A stretch of 64,000 bases of DNA, taken from Skermanella sp. TT6. GTDB lineage: Bacteria; Pseudomonadota; Alphaproteobacteria; Azospirillales; Azospirillaceae. Below, in pieces: positions 1 through 10,014 of this stretch. The translations under genes were made by a program, and so were the position numbers. The stretch spans positions 1,929,501 through 1,993,500 of the forward strand of contig NZ_CP067420.1 of the NCBI RefSeq assembly GCF_016653635.2, given 5' to 3'. How positions within the stretch are numbered: position 1 is the stretch's first letter; each line of letters opens with the position of its first letter. Below the pieces are notes generated by a model. The model had not been told where the DNA came from. It was given only the letters and a program-made list of their open reading frames with translations, and made no database searches.

Positions 1-1007
1 AGAAGCGCGTAGCTGGCCGCCGCGACCGCCATTTCGGCGGCGATGGTCCAGGTCACGCTCCCGGTCTGGTCGGCATACCACCAGGCCGCCGCCAGGACCG
101 CGGTCACGGCCGCCGTCGCCGGCACCCGCTCCGCGCCGAACAGTCTGTTCAGCACGGCGCAGGCCAGTGCCACCACGACGGCGACGGAGATCAGCAGGAT
201 GACGAAGTCGGCACCGCCGGCTATGCCGGTCTGAAGCATGACATAGTAGCCGACCAGGCTGGAGAAGACGGCGAGCAGGCCGAGCTGCCAGGTCCCGCGC
301 GTATTGTTGGGTTCGTGGTAGCCGATGGCGTCCAGCGGCAGGCCCGGCGCCGACTGGGGCTTCAGCAGCGTTATGAGGAAGACGTAGCCGACATAGAAGC
401 CGGTGAGGACCAGGCCGGGAAGGAAGGCGCCCTCGTACATGTCGCCGACCGAGCGGCCGAGCTGGTCGGCCATCACGATCAGCACCAGGGACGGCGGGAT
501 GATCTGCGCCAGGGTTCCCGAAGCGGCTATGACACCGGTCGCCAGCCGGCTGTCGTAGCCGTAGCGCATCATGATGGGCAGGGAGATCAGGCCCATCGAG
601 ATCACCGACGCGGCGACCACGCCGGTGGTCGCCGCCAGCAGGGCGCCCACGAAGATGACCGCGAAGGCCAGGCCGCCGCGGATGGTTCCGAACAGTTGCC
701 CGATCGTGTCGAGCAGGTCCTCGGCCATCCCGGAGCGCTCCAGGATCAGGCCCATGAAGGTGAAGAACGGGATCGCCAGGAGCGTCTCGTTCGCCATGGT
801 CTGGAACACGCGTTCCGGCATGGCCTGGAGGAGCGGCCAGGACAGCGTTATTTCCCCGTTGGAGAAAGGCGCCAGCTCGACCGCGATGACGAAGAACAGC
901 AGGCCGTTCGCGGCGAGCGCGAAGGCCACGGGATAGCCCAGCAGGAGGAAGAGGACGAGCGCCACGAACATGATGGGCGCCATGTTCTGCGCGATGATTT
1001 CGATCAT
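1..1007 (-). CDS. dctM: TRAP transporter large permease (DctM), 3' end outside window
   Basis: Large membrane subunit of a tripartite TRAP transporter, which uses an ion gradient to import a solute handed over by a periplasmic binding protein. The visible N-terminal 335 residues start MIEIIAQNMAPIMF and are a succession of hydrophobic helices with DctM motifs such as LLAIPFFTFMGLILERSGMA and GTLAQIIPPSLVLIVMADQ. The ATG overlaps the dctQ stop (ATGA), which supports the start and tight co-translation. The C-terminus runs off the left edge. Fusion to other domains cannot be excluded. The family call is secure; the substrate is unknown. Confidence 0.9.
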   Translation of the reverse strand, partial: MIEIIAQNMAPIMFVALVLFLLLGYPVAFALAANGLLFFVIAVELAPFSNGEITLSWPLLQAMPERVFQTMANETLLAIPFFTFMGLILERSGMAEDLLDTIGQLFGTIRGGLAFAVIFVGALLAATTGVVAASVISMGLISLPIMMRYGYDSRLATGVIAASGTLAQIIPPSLVLIVMADQLGRSVGDMYEGAFLPGLVLTGFYVGYVFLITLLKPQSAPGLPLDAIGYHEPNNTRGTWQLGLLAVFSSLVGYYVMLQTGIAGGADFVILLISVAVVVALACAVLNRLFGAERVPATAAVTAVLAAAWWYADQTGSVTWTIAAEMAVAAASYAL

Positions 1008-1657
1008 GGGTCGTTCCTGGAAGCTTGCGGCGCTGCGGTGGTCTGAGGCTTTCCGGCTGCCAGGCCTTCGCCGGGGCCATCTTTCTGGATGGAAAGCAGG
1101 CGCTCGACTTCGCCCTCGATCGCGTCGTGGTGCCCGCCGATCCCGGGATCGGGAATGTCACCGCGCATGATGGCGATGCGCTTGATCAATTCGCTGACCC
1201 CCTGGAGGGCGAGCAGAACGAACCCGACCAGGATCAGGAGCTTCGCCGGCCAGATGATCAGGCCGCCGGCGTTGGTCGAAACCTCGCCCGACGCGTAGGA
1301 GTTCAGGAAGAAGGGGATCGAGGTATAGATCAGGACGGCGCAGAAGCCGCCGAGGAAGAAGACATGGCCGATCACCTCGATCCAGTTGCGGACCCGCCGG
1401 GGGAACCTGTTCGCGACGATGTCGATCCGGATATGCTCGTTCGCGATGAAGGTCCAGGCCGCGCACAGCATGAAGACCGCGCCGAACAGATACCATTGGA
1501 GTTCGAGCCAGGCGTTCGACGAGGTGCCCAGGACCTTGCGGACGATGGCGTTGATCGCGGAGACCAGGACGGCGACCACGATCGCCCAGGCGGCTATGCG
1601 GCCCACCCATATGTTGACGTTGTCGATGGTGCGGCTGACGCCCAACAATGCTTGCAC
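1004..1657 (-). CDS. dctQ: TRAP transporter small permease (DctQ)
   Basis: Small membrane subunit of the TRAP transporter, 217 aa, with four predicted transmembrane helices. It carries the DctQ signature around residues 45-80 (NAWLELQWYLFGAVFMLCAA followed by a conserved HIRIDI). It lies between the binding protein and DctM and overlaps dctM by 4 nt. The last ~40 residues form a polar cytoplasmic tail, somewhat longer than in minimal DctQ proteins. It should form the membrane complex with DctM. The family assignment is strong; the transported solute cannot be read from this subunit. Confidence 0.9.
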   Translation of the reverse strand: MQALLGVSRTIDNVNIWVGRIAAWAIVVAVLVSAINAIVRKVLGTSSNAWLELQWYLFGAVFMLCAAWTFIANEHIRIDIVANRFPRRVRNWIEVIGHVFFLGGFCAVLIYTSIPFFLNSYASGEVSTNAGGLIIWPAKLLILVGFVLLALQGVSELIKRIAIMRGDIPDPGIGGHHDAIEGEVERLLSIQKDGPGEGLAAGKPQTTAAPQASRNDP

Positions 1658-1700
1658 GGGTTTCCTCCAGGGACTTTGTCCTGTTCCGGCGAACGGTCGG

Positions 1701-2804
1701 TCAGCCGCGGCCGCGCGCCCGGATCATGAACGTTTCGTAGCTGTATTCCGCGATCTGCTGCCAGAGATACTGCTCGTTGCGGAATGCCGTCATATGGTCG
1801 TGGAGACGCTTGAACAGCGGGTTCTGAGCGCTGATCTCCGCGAAGACCTCGTTCGCGGCCTTCAGGCAGGCTTCCATCACCTCGGGCGGGAACGCCCTCA
1901 GCTGCGCGCCCGCGGCGACGAGCCGGCGGATGGCGCCCGGATTGACCTGGTCGTACTTGGCGATGGTCAGCGTGTTGGCCTGATGGGCCGCGGCGGTGAT
2001 CTGGGCGCGGTCGAGCGGCTTCAGCGCTTCCCACCTGTCCTTGTTGATGAACAGGAAGATGGCGGAGGCGCCTTCCCACCAGCCCGGATAATAGTAGTAG
2101 GGCGCGACCTTGGCGAAGCCGAGCCGTTCGTCGTCATAGGGGCCGACCCATTCGGCGGCGTCGATCGTCCCGCGTTCGAGGGCCGGATAGATGTCGCCCG
2201 CGGGGATCTGCTGCGGCACCGCGCCCAGCTTGGCGATGACCTGGCCGGCAAGCCCGCCGATCCGCATCTTGAGCCCCTTCAGGTCGTCCACCGACTTGAT
2301 CTCCTTGCGGAACCAGCCGGCCATCTGGGCATTGGTGTTGCCGATCGGGATGCCGACGACATTGTGCTGGTTGAACAGCTCGTTCAGCAGCTCCAGCCCG
2401 CCGGCCTGGAAGAACCAGGCGTTCTGCTGGCGCGTGCTGAGGCCGAACGGCACGGAGGCGCCGAACGCGAAGGAGGGGTCCTTGCCGACATAATAGAAAG
2501 GCGCCGTATCGCAGCACTCCACCGTGCCGTTCTGGACCGCGTCGAGCGCCTGGAACCCGCCGACGATCTCGCCCGCGGCGAAGTGCTGTATCCGCATCCG
2601 CCCGTCCGAGATCTCGCCGAGGACCTTGATGAAGGTATCGCCCGCGCCGTAGACGGCGTCGAGGGATGCCGGATAGCTGGACGTCATGCGCCAGTTGATC
2701 TCGGTGCTCTGGGCCTGCGCGGGAGCGGGGCCGCCGGCCACCGCGGCGGCGGCGGCGGAAGCGCCCGCCAGGCCGCCGACAAGCATGTCGCGACGTTTCA
2801 TCAT
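1701..2804 (-). CDS. dctP: TRAP solute-binding protein, TakP-like (copy 1)
   Basis: Periplasmic substrate-binding protein of the adjacent DctQM permease, 367 aa. The N-terminus has a twin-arginine signal (KRRDMLVGG, then an Ala-rich stretch ending AQAQS), so it is probably exported folded by Tat. The mature part has hallmarks of the TakP 2-oxoacid binding branch: [40 protein letters not shown] and YYYYPGWWEG. TakP of Rhodobacter sphaeroides binds pyruvate-like 2-oxoacids with a cation, so a 2-oxoacid or small carboxylate is the likely ligand (inference). It is closely related to the second binding protein at 5170-6258. Confidence 0.88.
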   Translation of the reverse strand: MMKRRDMLVGGLAGASAAAAAVAGGPAPAQAQSTEINWRMTSSYPASLDAVYGAGDTFIKVLGEISDGRMRIQHFAAGEIVGGFQALDAVQNGTVECCDTAPFYYVGKDPSFAFGASVPFGLSTRQQNAWFFQAGGLELLNELFNQHNVVGIPIGNTNAQMAGWFRKEIKSVDDLKGLKMRIGGLAGQVIAKLGAVPQQIPAGDIYPALERGTIDAAEWVGPYDDERLGFAKVAPYYYYPGWWEGASAIFLFINKDRWEALKPLDRAQITAAAHQANTLTIAKYDQVNPGAIRRLVAAGAQLRAFPPEVMEACLKAANEVFAEISAQNPLFKRLHDHMTAFRNEQYLWQQIAEYSYETFMIRARGRG

Positions 2805-2871
2805 GGGACTGTTTCCTCCTGGTTGGACGTTTCTGGTTGTCTTGGCCGGATCTCGATATCCCCCGCCGGCG

Positions 2872-3867
2872 TCAGCGGCTTAGATACCCCCGTTCCGGCA
2901 GGGTGGGGAACCGGCCGACGATGTCCGACGCGGTTTCCAGCAGTTCCCTCGGTATCTCGTTGCCGGAGATGGTCAGGGGGGCCGGTGCGTCGACCCATCC
3001 CGCGCCATGGGCCCAGAGATGGTCCACCGCCCGGTTCGCGTTGGAGAAGGGATTGCCGAAGGGCAGTTTTCCCGCCGCCGCGAACATCTCGTTCACGACC
3101 ACGGTCAGCACGCGGGAGACCGCCTTGGCCTCTTCCTCCCGCCCGGCTTCCAGCAGGTCGATCATGCGGCGGAGCTGGGACCCGAAGGCGTTCCCGGTGC
3201 TGAGCAGCCACCCGTCGTACAGTCCGGAAGGCTTGAGGTTGTCGACATAGCCGCCTTCCGCCCCCCGCACCATCAGCGGGCCGGTGAACCCGGACAATGC
3301 CACCGCGTCGGCGCCGCTGGTGTCCTTGAACATGGTGACCCGCGGATTGGCGGCGAGCGTGCGCATGGTTTCCGGCTCGATCGAGCAGTGGGTGACCTGC
3401 GGCAGCTGGTAGACGGCGATGTCGCTGCGGGTTTCGGCGAGGACCCGCTCGTAGTGCCTGACGATGTCCGCCTGGCTGGCGCCGGCATCGACCGGCGGGC
3501 AGACCGCCAGTCCGCGGAACTCGCCGGCGGCGGTCCCCATCCCGTCGAGCGTGCCTTCGATCGCCCGCGCCCATTCGACGACCCCCTCGGTGGTCGGCCG
3601 GAGCGCCCCGACGAGGAACCGGCTGCCCTCGAAGAGGTCGCGCCGGCCGGTGAGGCGGACGAGCACCAGAAGCTGCTCCAGGCTCATCTCCCACCCGTCC
3701 CCGGTGGAGCCGGCGAGCAGGAACTGGCCCACCCACGGCCGGATGAACGACAGGTGCGCGGCGGTGCGGTCGGGATCTATCTCGACCGCTCCGCCCTGCC
3801 GCCGGTACTGGGTGAGCAGGGGGACCCAGAGCCGGTCGGCCCGGGTATCGTGCTGGGAGGTCGGCAT
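2872..3867 (-). CDS. DHDPS/NAL-family aldolase or hydratase-aldolase
   Basis: TIM-barrel enzyme of the dihydrodipicolinate synthase/N-acetylneuraminate lyase superfamily, 331 aa from the ATG of MPTSQHDTRA. It has the GSTGDGWEMS phosphate/carboxylate-type motif near residue 50 and a Schiff-base lysine in TMFKDTSGADA, which equals the YKDSSG motif of the family. The usual catalytic Tyr is likely the one in VYQLPQ. Such enzymes cleave or form 2-oxo acids. Together with the alcohol dehydrogenase upstream and a TakP-like transporter this suggests breakdown of a 2-oxo-acid-yielding compound (inference). It is not likely to be the biosynthetic DapA. The open frame extends upstream, but this start has a preceding purine-rich site. 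Confidence 0.82.
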   Translation of the reverse strand: MPTSQHDTRADRLWVPLLTQYRRQGGAVEIDPDRTAAHLSFIRPWVGQFLLAGSTGDGWEMSLEQLLVLVRLTGRRDLFEGSRFLVGALRPTTEGVVEWARAIEGTLDGMGTAAGEFRGLAVCPPVDAGASQADIVRHYERVLAETRSDIAVYQLPQVTHCSIEPETMRTLAANPRVTMFKDTSGADAVALSGFTGPLMVRGAEGGYVDNLKPSGLYDGWLLSTGNAFGSQLRRMIDLLEAGREEEAKAVSRVLTVVVNEMFAAAGKLPFGNPFSNANRAVDHLWAHGAGWVDAPAPLTISGNEIPRELLETASDIVGRFPTLPERGYLSR

Positions 3868-3920
3868 CGCGTTCTCCTGTCCGCGAGAGGATGAAGGAAT
3901 GGCGGAAACGCCGCCGGGCG

Positions 3921-5054
3921 TCAGCCGATCGCCTCGGTCAGCATCCGCTCGTAGTCCTCGACCGTCGCGGGGCGGGCATTGGTCGCGTGGGAATGGTCCT
4001 CGACGGCCGCCCGGGCGATCGCCGGCACGATCGCGGAGGAAACGCCCATTTCCTTCAAGGTCTTCGGCAGGCCGAGCCGGCTGCTGAGCCCGGCGAAATA
4101 GTCGGCCAGGTCGGCGTCGGGCGCCAGGCCGAGGGTGGAGCGAATGGCCGCGTACTTCGCTTCCGCATGGCTGCGGTTGAAGCGCAGGGTCGCCGGCAGG
4201 ATCACCGCGTTGAGGGTGCCGTGGTGGAGCGAGACATCCTTCAAGCCGCCCAGGGGATGCGACAGGGCATGCACCGCGCCCAGGCCCTTCTGGAAGGTGA
4301 GGCCGCCTTCCAGGGCCGCCATCATCATCTGGTAGCGCGCGTCGCGGTCGGACCCGTCGGCGGTCGCCTTCTCGATGTTGTCGACCGCCCGTTTCAGCCC
4401 GTCCAGGGCGATCGCCTCCGCGGGAGGGTTGTCGCGCGGGCTGAGGTAGGTCTCGATGCAATGGGTGACGGCATCCATGCCGGTCGCGGCGGTAAGCCAG
4501 CCGGGCAGGCCGAGCGTCAGCTCCGGGTCGCAGACCGCCCGTTTCGGGATCAGGTGGGGCGAGATGAAGCCGAGCTTCCGGCCGTCCTTCAGCGTGATCA
4601 GCGATGCCCGGCCGACTTCGCTTCCCGTCCCGGCCGTGGTCGGGACCGCGATGACCGGCACGACGGCCGACGTGATCCGGGGAATGCCGCCGAGGATTGC
4701 GGCATAGTGTTCGAGCGGTCCGTCATGGGAGGCGAGCAGGGCGACGCCCTTCGCAAGGTCGATCGGAGAGCCGCCGCCCACCGCGATCAGGCCGTCGCAG
4801 CCCTGATCGCGATACATCGACAGAGCCGCCTCGACCGCCTCCTGCGTCGGATTGGTCGGCGTTCCGGTGAAGACCGGCAGGTCGCCGCCGCCCTCCACCA
4901 CGGCGGTGATCCTGCCGACGAGCCCGGCTTTCACCACTCCCTCGTCGGCGATGATCAGGGGCTTGCGGATCCCCAGGTCGGTCAGGTCCTGTTGGATGCC
5001 GTTGATGGCGCCGAATTCGAAACGGATCGTCGTCAGGTAGGAGATCATCGACAT
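3921..5054 (-). CDS. Iron-containing (group III) alcohol dehydrogenase
   Basis: Fe-ADH family NAD(P)-dependent oxidoreductase of 377 aa. The dinucleotide-binding loop GGGSPIDLAKG lies near residue 95, followed by PTTAGTGSEVG. Metal ligands are visible as the D and H of GMDAVTHCIE and the histidines of AVHALSHPLGG and SLHHG. Members include maleylacetate reductase, lactaldehyde, 4-hydroxybutyrate and butanol dehydrogenases; the exact substrate is unclear. It sits in one direction with the aldolase gene 53 bp downstream, so the two may act in consecutive steps, for example aldehyde handling after aldol cleavage (inference). Confidence 0.88.
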   Translation of the reverse strand: MSMISYLTTIRFEFGAINGIQQDLTDLGIRKPLIIADEGVVKAGLVGRITAVVEGGGDLPVFTGTPTNPTQEAVEAALSMYRDQGCDGLIAVGGGSPIDLAKGVALLASHDGPLEHYAAILGGIPRITSAVVPVIAVPTTAGTGSEVGRASLITLKDGRKLGFISPHLIPKRAVCDPELTLGLPGWLTAATGMDAVTHCIETYLSPRDNPPAEAIALDGLKRAVDNIEKATADGSDRDARYQMMMAALEGGLTFQKGLGAVHALSHPLGGLKDVSLHHGTLNAVILPATLRFNRSHAEAKYAAIRSTLGLAPDADLADYFAGLSSRLGLPKTLKEMGVSSAIVPAIARAAVEDHSHATNARPATVEDYERMLTEAIG

Positions 5055-5169
5055 GGTGCTGGTACCGGCTGAATGATTGGAAGGATGCTGCTGGCGGCCG
5101 AATCGCCCGACGCCCCGGCCGGGGCCGGGACGTCGTCATGGCCCTTCGGGCTTCGATCGGCCGTGCCGA

Positions 5170-6351
<1,182 letters not shown>

Positions 6352-6912
6352 CTAACGGATGAATTGGTCGATATAGTCGGCTCCCAGGCCGTTGGTCGCA
6401 TAGTGGGCCCTGCATTTCTCGATGCGGGTGAAGACGTCGTCGTAGCCCAGGGTCTTGCCGTCAGGGTCCACGTAGATCATGGCGCCGTTGACCTGGAACA
6501 GAGTGATCATCTCTTCCACGTGGGGATCGACCACCAGCGTGTGGGTCTCGCCCGGCGCCTCGTAGGCGTAGGATCCCTCGGTAGCGACCCAATCATGTTC
6601 CAGGTAGCGCCATTCGCCCTTGAGGACGAAGGCATGGACGGGCTGCGGATGCCGGTGGCGCGACAGCACGCCGGCCTTCCTGACGCGCAGCAGGTTCATC
6701 CAGTATCCGCGCGACGCGGCGAGCAGAAGGGGACGGAACCAGACATTCTCCTCGACCGGGACCCAGATACGCTCATCGGTGGGAATCGCGTTGGGGATCA
6801 CCAGCTCGGGAGGGGAGTCCACCGGCTGCGGGTGCCGGTAGGGAGCCCACTTCTCGTTGATGGGGGAAACGGCCGGTTTGTCCGGGGCCGCATGATTCGG
6901 AGATTGGGTCAT
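6352..6912 (-). CDS. Cupin-fold dioxygenase-like protein (2,4'-dihydroxyacetophenone dioxygenase type)
   Basis: Single-domain cupin of 186 aa starting MTQSPNHAAP. The metal-site pattern is visible as SRHRHPQPVHAFVLKGEWRY followed by APGETHTLV, giving His, His, Glu and a later His. The overall style matches cupins annotated as 2,4'-dihydroxyacetophenone dioxygenase family, which cleave C-C bonds of aromatic ketones with O2; many relatives are uncharacterised. As first gene of the minus-strand catabolic run it may act on the transported compound (inference). A longer upstream extension of the frame is possible but lacks a good ribosome site. Confidence 0.72.
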   Translation of the reverse strand: MTQSPNHAAPDKPAVSPINEKWAPYRHPQPVDSPPELVIPNAIPTDERIWVPVEENVWFRPLLLAASRGYWMNLLRVRKAGVLSRHRHPQPVHAFVLKGEWRYLEHDWVATEGSYAYEAPGETHTLVVDPHVEEMITLFQVNGAMIYVDPDGKTLGYDDVFTRIEKCRAHYATNGLGADYIDQFIR

Positions 6913-7096
6913 CGTGATCCGGTCCTGATGTTGTCCGCCTGGGTCCCGCTCGGCGCTACGATGCCTGAGGGCGATTGTGGGAACTGCTCTTATGCGCCGT
7001 CCATGTTTCGTGGGAAACTCTTCCGTCGATGCCATGTACCATGGAGAGCGCCATGGCTTCAGTATAACGTTGGAATTAGTTTGGGTATCAAACGGT

Positions 7097-7990
7097 TCAT
7101 CGGCGGCGCGTCGCCAGCGCGATGCCGACCGCGATCAGGGCGATGCCTGCCATATGGAAGACGTGGAGCGTTTCCCCCAGGAACAGGATCGCCAGGACGG
7201 TGCCGAATACCGGTACCAGATGGATGCACATCCCGGCGCGGTTCGGCCCCGCCACGGCCACCAGCCGGTTGAAGCAGAGATAGGCCAGGATGGACGGGAA
7301 CAGCGCCACGTAGACCGTCGCCCCGATCGCCAGCGCCGTCACCTCGTAAGGCCGCCCGCCCAGCGTCTCCACCAGGTAGAAGGGCAGGATCATGGCGGCG
7401 CCGGCCGCGAAGGTCACGAACAGGAAGCTGAACGCATGCACCGCCGGCCGCCGCCTCAGCAGGGCCGTGTAGCCGGCGTAGCTGACCACCGCCACGAAGA
7501 TCCACAGATCGCCGGGATTGAGGTCCAGCCGGACCAGCGCGCCGAGATCGCCCTTGGAGATCAGCGTCAGCGCTCCCGCCAGCGACAGCGCGATTCCCGC
7601 GCCCTGAACGGCGGAAACGCGATCCCGGAACATCAGGAAACTCATCAGCACGATCAGCGGCGGAATGCCGGTCTGCATCATGACCGCGTTCAGCACCGAC
7701 GTGGTGTTCAGGCCGAGATAGACCAGGGTGTTGAAGACGGCGATGCCCAGCAGGGCCAGCAGGGCGATCACCGCCCGGTGCCGCTTCAGCACGTCCGCGT
7801 CGGCCCTCAGGTGCCGCCATGCGAAGGGAAGGATCAGCAGGGCGCCCAGGGTCCAGCGCCAGAACGCCAGGCCGACCGGCGGAACCGCGCCGGCCACGGC
7901 CCGGCCGACGATGGCGTTGCTTGCCCAGAACAGCGGCGGCAGCATCAGCAGGAGCCACACCTGATCGAAGAGGCGGTTTTTGGACGGCAC
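7097..7990 (-). CDS. EamA/DMT-superfamily transporter
   Basis: Inner-membrane drug/metabolite transporter of about 297 aa with ten predicted helices arranged as two EamA repeats (PLFWASNAIVGRAV near the start and the second repeat after GYTALLRRR). Motifs include GLNTTSVLNAVMMQ and LFLGETLHVFHMAGIALI. No ATG gives a sensible N-terminus. A GTG at 7990 preceded by AAGGA yields VPSKNRLFDQVW and a family-typical length, so I chose it. The substrate is unknown; relatives export amino acids or metabolites. The gene is divergent from the dehydrogenase at 8174, sharing a 183-bp intergenic region. Confidence 0.85.
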   Translation of the reverse strand: MPSKNRLFDQVWLLLMLPPLFWASNAIVGRAVAGAVPPVGLAFWRWTLGALLILPFAWRHLRADADVLKRHRAVIALLALLGIAVFNTLVYLGLNTTSVLNAVMMQTGIPPLIVLMSFLMFRDRVSAVQGAGIALSLAGALTLISKGDLGALVRLDLNPGDLWIFVAVVSYAGYTALLRRRPAVHAFSFLFVTFAAGAAMILPFYLVETLGGRPYEVTALAIGATVYVALFPSILAYLCFNRLVAVAGPNRAGMCIHLVPVFGTVLAILFLGETLHVFHMAGIALIAVGIALATRRR

Positions 7991-8173
7991 GGCGGCATCA
8001 TTCCTTGAGGCAACGGAGCAACGCCTCCTCGATAGCCGATGCCGGTGGTCCGGGGCGAGACCGGAGAACCCTGCCATGCGCCGAGGCGGCTCCCTATCCG
8101 TTTCGCCGCACCGTTGATAGTTTGGCTCCGATCGCGGCCCGGCGGCCGCGTGCATGCGGATGGAAGGACAGGC

Positions 8174-9265
8174 ATGATCATCTTCGGCTCTCCCGGCCGC
8201 TACATCCAGGGTCCGGGAACACTCGACAGGATCGGGGAGGAGGTCGGCCGGCTCGGCAAGAGCGCCGTGCTCGTGGCCGACGCGGTGGTGGACGGGCTCG
8301 TCGGCGGGCGCGTGGCGGCGGGCTGCGACGCCGCGGGCGTCACCCTGCGCAAGCTGGCTTTCGGCGGCGAGATCACGCCAGGGGAGATCGACCGGCTTCA
8401 CGGAGCGCTGGGCGGCGAGCGCCCGGAGGTGGTCATCGCGGCCGGCGGCGGGAAATGCATCGATGCCGGCAAGGGGCTGGCGGCCCGGCTCGGCGCCGAG
8501 GTGGCGAGCCTGCCCACGGTCGCCTCCAACGATGCGCCGACCAGCCACGTCTACGTCCTCTACGACGAGGACCACCGCCTGCTGCGCGTCGACAGGCTGC
8601 CGCGCAATCCCGCCCTGGTGCTGGTGGATACCGCCGTCATCGTCCGGGCGCCCCGCATCCTCTTCCTCGCGGGCATCGGCGATGCTCTGGTCAAGTCCTT
8701 CGAGGCGGCGCAATGCGCCCTCAGCGGCGGGCGGAACATCTTCGGAAGCCGCCCGCCCCAGGTCGGCTTGGTCCTGGCGGACGCCTGCTACCGCTGCCTG
8801 CGCGACCATGCCGCCCCGGCGCTGGCGGCGGTCGACCGCGGGGAACCCGACGAGGCCGTGGAGCGCGTGGTGGAGGCGACCGTCCTGTGGAGCGGCCTTG
8901 CCTTCGAGAACGGCGGACTCTCCATCGTCCATTCCATGACCCGAGGCCTGTCCGCCGTGCCGGCCCTGGCCGGGTCGCTCCACGGGCTCCAGGTCGCCTA
9001 CGCCCTGCTCGTCCAGTGCCTGCTCGAGGAACGCGATCCGGCCTTCATGGACGACCTTCTCGCCTTCTATCGCGGTACCGGACTTCCCTGCGGGCTTGCC
9101 GACCTGGGACTGGAGGCGCCGTCCGATGCCGACTATGCCCTGATCGCCGAACTGACTCTCCAGGCGCCGCACGCCCGCAACTTCGACCGCGACACCGCCC
9201 CGGGGGATCTCGTCCGCGCCATGCGTTTCCTGGACGGCCGGGCAGGCACCCTACCGCGGCCTTAG
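8174..9265 (+). CDS. gldA: Glycerol-dehydrogenase-like metal-dependent alcohol dehydrogenase
   Basis: GldA-type member of the iron/zinc alcohol dehydrogenase superfamily, 363 aa, starting MIIFGSPGRYIQGPG behind GGAAGGACA. The NAD motif AAGGGKCIDAGKG and the phrase LPTVASNDAPTS are typical of glycerol dehydrogenase. Metal ligands are the Asp in AGIGDALVKSFEA and the histidines of SIVHSMTRGL and GSLHGLQVAYALL. It should oxidise glycerol to dihydroxyacetone or act on a related 1,2-diol; the exact substrate is not certain. It ends just before an inverted-repeat element that separates it from convergent genes. Confidence 0.85.
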   Translation: MIIFGSPGRYIQGPGTLDRIGEEVGRLGKSAVLVADAVVDGLVGGRVAAGCDAAGVTLRKLAFGGEITPGEIDRLHGALGGERPEVVIAAGGGKCIDAGKGLAARLGAEVASLPTVASNDAPTSHVYVLYDEDHRLLRVDRLPRNPALVLVDTAVIVRAPRILFLAGIGDALVKSFEAAQCALSGGRNIFGSRPPQVGLVLADACYRCLRDHAAPALAAVDRGEPDEAVERVVEATVLWSGLAFENGGLSIVHSMTRGLSAVPALAGSLHGLQVAYALLVQCLLEERDPAFMDDLLAFYRGTGLPCGLADLGLEAPSDADYALIAELTLQAPHARNFDRDTAPGDLVRAMRFLDGRAGTLPRP

Positions 9266-9270
9266 ATCTA

Positions 9271-9456
9271 TACCCGATCAGGTCGATCCGCCCCGAGGAA
9301 GCCGAACCGATGCGTTGCGCCATGGGCGCAACCTACGATCGTCGGCCCGCATCACTCCGCCCTGCTTCGAGCCGTAGGTTGCGCCCATGGCGCAACACGG
9401 TGCGGCGACTGGAACGGCCGGCTGCGAGGACCGGAGCGGTTCAACCTGATCGGGTA
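9271..9456. repeat. Nested inverted-repeat (MITE-like) element, 186 bp
   Basis: The outer arms TACCCGATCAGGT (9271-9283) and its exact complement (9444-9456) extend to 18/20 matching bases. Inside, a perfect 24-bp inverted pair lies at 9314-9337 and 9373-9396, and each copy itself contains the near-palindrome GTTGCGCC-ATGG-GCGCAAC. No coding sequence is inside. It sits exactly between the convergent genes ending at 9265 and 9460, where it could fold into a cruciform and act as a bidirectional terminator. It looks like a non-autonomous mobile repeat; copy number elsewhere is unknown. Confidence 0.7.
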
Positions 9457-9459
9457 AAG

Positions 9460-10014
9460 CTATGGCCGGAGCGGCAGCTGGTTCTCCTCGTCGCAGGTCT
9501 GCGGACCGTCGGCGAGGGTCCTGGCCTCCTCGTTGGTCGTCACGCGGCCGAGCAGGCAGGCGGCATCCTCCTCCAGCCGGACGACGAGCAGCAGGCTGCG
9601 CCGGGCGCCGTCCGCTTCGCCTGCCACGCGGAAGATCAGCGCAGCGGGATGATCGCCCTGCGCGAGCCGCCACTCGACCTTCCCCGCACCGACATTGGGG
9701 AAATTTCCGACCGGCCGGTCATAGACGACCGCATCCTCGGTCGTCCAGATCCGGTCGCCCCGGATGATGTCGAGCCATGAACTGCGGTCCGACGAAACCA
9801 TCACGAGAACAATGCCCGACCGAGACCCGCAGACCTCCGCGCCCAGGTCGAGGGCCTGGTAGACGGCAATCGTCTCCGGCGGCGGCGGCCGGCAGTCGGC
9901 TTCCGCCACGGAGGTGTATTCGCTGACCTGCGCCCGGGCGGGCAGGGCGGCGAGCGACATGCCCACCGCCGCGACCGCCCAGACCGCCTTGCCTCGGAAC
10001 ATCCGCATCGCCAT
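9460..10014 (-). CDS. Secreted protein of unknown function
   Basis: A 184-aa protein with a clear Sec signal peptide (MAMRMFRGKAVWAVAAVGMS then LAALPARAQ). The mature region has cysteines spread along it, suggesting disulfides, and a region WRLAQGDHPAALIFRVAGEA with no family I recognise. Its ATG overlaps the stop of the upstream peptidase gene (TGATG), so the two are translationally coupled and probably act together in the envelope (inference). It ends close to the inverted-repeat element. Function is unknown; a periplasmic partner or inhibitor of the upstream peptidase is only a guess. Confidence 0.7.
   Translation of the reverse strand: MAMRMFRGKAVWAVAAVGMSLAALPARAQVSEYTSVAEADCRPPPPETIAVYQALDLGAEVCGSRSGIVLVMVSSDRSSWLDIIRGDRIWTTEDAVVYDRPVGNFPNVGAGKVEWRLAQGDHPAALIFRVAGEADGARRSLLLVVRLEEDAACLLGRVTTNEEARTLADGPQTCDEENQLPLRP

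Noticed and set aside
315-1046. Plus-strand open frame at the left edge
   Set aside because: Antisense to the DctM frame that has membrane helices and DctM motifs.
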